NCBI RefSeq assembly: GCF_002198095.1
Contig: NZ_NHMK01000029.1
Location: 1 to 11,171 of the forward strand
Direction of reading: 5' to 3'
Source of the DNA: Deinococcus indicus
GTDB taxonomy: Bacteria; Deinococcota; Deinococci; Deinococcales; Deinococcaceae
DNA: 11,171 bases
Shown here: positions 10,751-11,171 of the stretch, one piece after another
Layout: each line of letters begins with the position of its first letter
How positions within the stretch are numbered: the stretch's first letter is position 1
Position numbers and translations under genes: made by a program
The notes under the pieces: model-generated
Database searches by the model: none
Told to the model about the DNA's origin: nothing
Seen by the model: only the letters and a program-made list of their open reading frames with translations

Positions 10751-11171
10751 GGTGCGTGCCAGGGCGGGTTTTCCGGCGCCCATGGGTCGTGGGTTCATCG
10801 TAATGACGCGTTGTAGCGGTGAATGAACATCCAGATCAGGAGTTCCAGATGTGCCTGCTTCCGACTGAACGATAGGCTCCGCCTGACCAAGTGAGCCACC
10901 CGCAGCCGCAACGTGGCATTGAAGCGCTCGATGTGCTGCGTGCCCCCGATGACGTGCAGGCCGCCAAACACCACGGATTTGTATGCCGCAAGGCCATCGG
11001 TATGACACCGGGCATCCAGATACCGGGCGGGCAGACTCTCCCACAGTCCAAAGGCACTGACCTCATCCCGTGCCCCTATGAAACAGCCCACAATGCGGCG
11101 CGAGTGGCGGTCCATGGCGAGCCAGATCCACAGCAATCTGGTGTGGCGGGTCACAAACGTGCATAACTCGT
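10751..11171 (-). mobile_element. IS1-family insertion sequence, partial (one end visible)
   Basis: The transposase 3' end is followed, 44 bases past its stop, by a sequence that reads GGTGCGTGCC on the plus strand at 10751. This resembles the IS1 terminal repeat, which starts GGTGATGCTGCC. The other end and the target duplication lie beyond the window, so the boundary at 10751 is a proposal. The bases between the palindromic repeat and this point (10707-10750) show nothing recognisable. Confidence 0.65.
10795..11171 (-). CDS. IS1-family transposase (InsB-type DDE domain), N-terminus off window
   Basis: The frame ends at TGA 10795 and stays open to the right edge, starting with ELCTFV, which aligns with the DE(M/L)WSFV segment of IS1 InsB. 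The window therefore lacks the N-terminal zinc/helix-turn-helix part and the first catalytic Asp. The second Asp is in HTDGLAAY and the Glu is in HIERFNATLR, followed by the IS1 signature LRVAHLVRRSLSFSR. The C-terminus (HLELLIWMFIHRYNASLR) corresponds to the InsB end (HDKVIGHYLNIKHY). A GTG at 11152-11154 is in frame but is internal, not a start. Whether the full gene uses a programmed frameshift, as IS1 does, cannot be seen. No stop or frameshift interrupts the visible part. Confidence 0.9.
   Translation of the reverse strand, partial: ELCTFVTRHTRLLWIWLAMDRHSRRIVGCFIGARDEVSAFGLWESLPARYLDARCHTDGLAAYKSVVFGGLHVIGGTQHIERFNATLRLRVAHLVRRSLSFSRKQAHLELLIWMFIHRYNASLR

Noticed and set aside
10526..11044. 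Minus-strand frame of 172 codons over the repeat and IS end
   Set aside because: It overlaps the IS1 transposase in another frame, crosses the palindromic repeat and has no domain.

Overview
The window is high-GC bacterial DNA, most likely from a Deinococcus species. The reasons are the GC-rich codon use, start sites that look leaderless (a TANNNT-like -10 about 7 bases before ATG), a palindromic intergenic repeat of a kind common in Deinococcus, and a double-GNAT gene pair. This assignment is my inference; no search was run.

Layout. From 6103 down to 1, five genes lie head to tail on the minus strand: a Roadblock/LC7-domain protein, a secreted-then-membrane-anchored protein, a long coiled-coil protein, tsaE (tRNA t6A ATPase), and a DUF4157 (eCIS-core) HExxH protein that runs off the left edge. 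The first three overlap at their stop/start codons (GTGA and TGATG), so they look translationally coupled. The Roadblock protein and the coiled-coil protein share an N-terminal domain of about 70 residues that aligns without gaps. This makes the trio the best candidate here for an undescribed system, perhaps an envelope-linked complex with a Roadblock module on the cytoplasmic side. tsaE and the DUF4157 gene follow after gaps of about 50 bases and each may have its own promoter.

A tRNA-Arg(CCU) gene at 6243-6319 is divergent from the Roadblock gene. The two putative -10 regions carry the same 10-mer on opposite strands. The tRNA 3' end lies inside one arm of a long perfect hairpin that ends five bases past the stop of the convergent transketolase gene (6376-8358, minus). 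That hairpin is probably a shared bidirectional terminator.

The interval 8359-8778 lies between the divergent transketolase and GNAT genes. It holds a dyad in the presumed transketolase promoter, a strong hairpin and a short direct repeat, but no convincing gene. Two plus-strand double-GNAT acetyltransferase-like genes (8779-9669, 9663-10571) overlap by 7 bases. A palindromic repeat with imperfect terminal inverted repeats (10569-10706) starts exactly at the stop codon of the second. The right edge holds the end of an IS1-family insertion sequence with a partial DDE transposase on the minus strand.

Housekeeping genes (tsaE, tRNA-Arg, tkt) are thus interleaved with lineage-specific and mobile material. 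All coding calls come from reading translations and motifs by eye.
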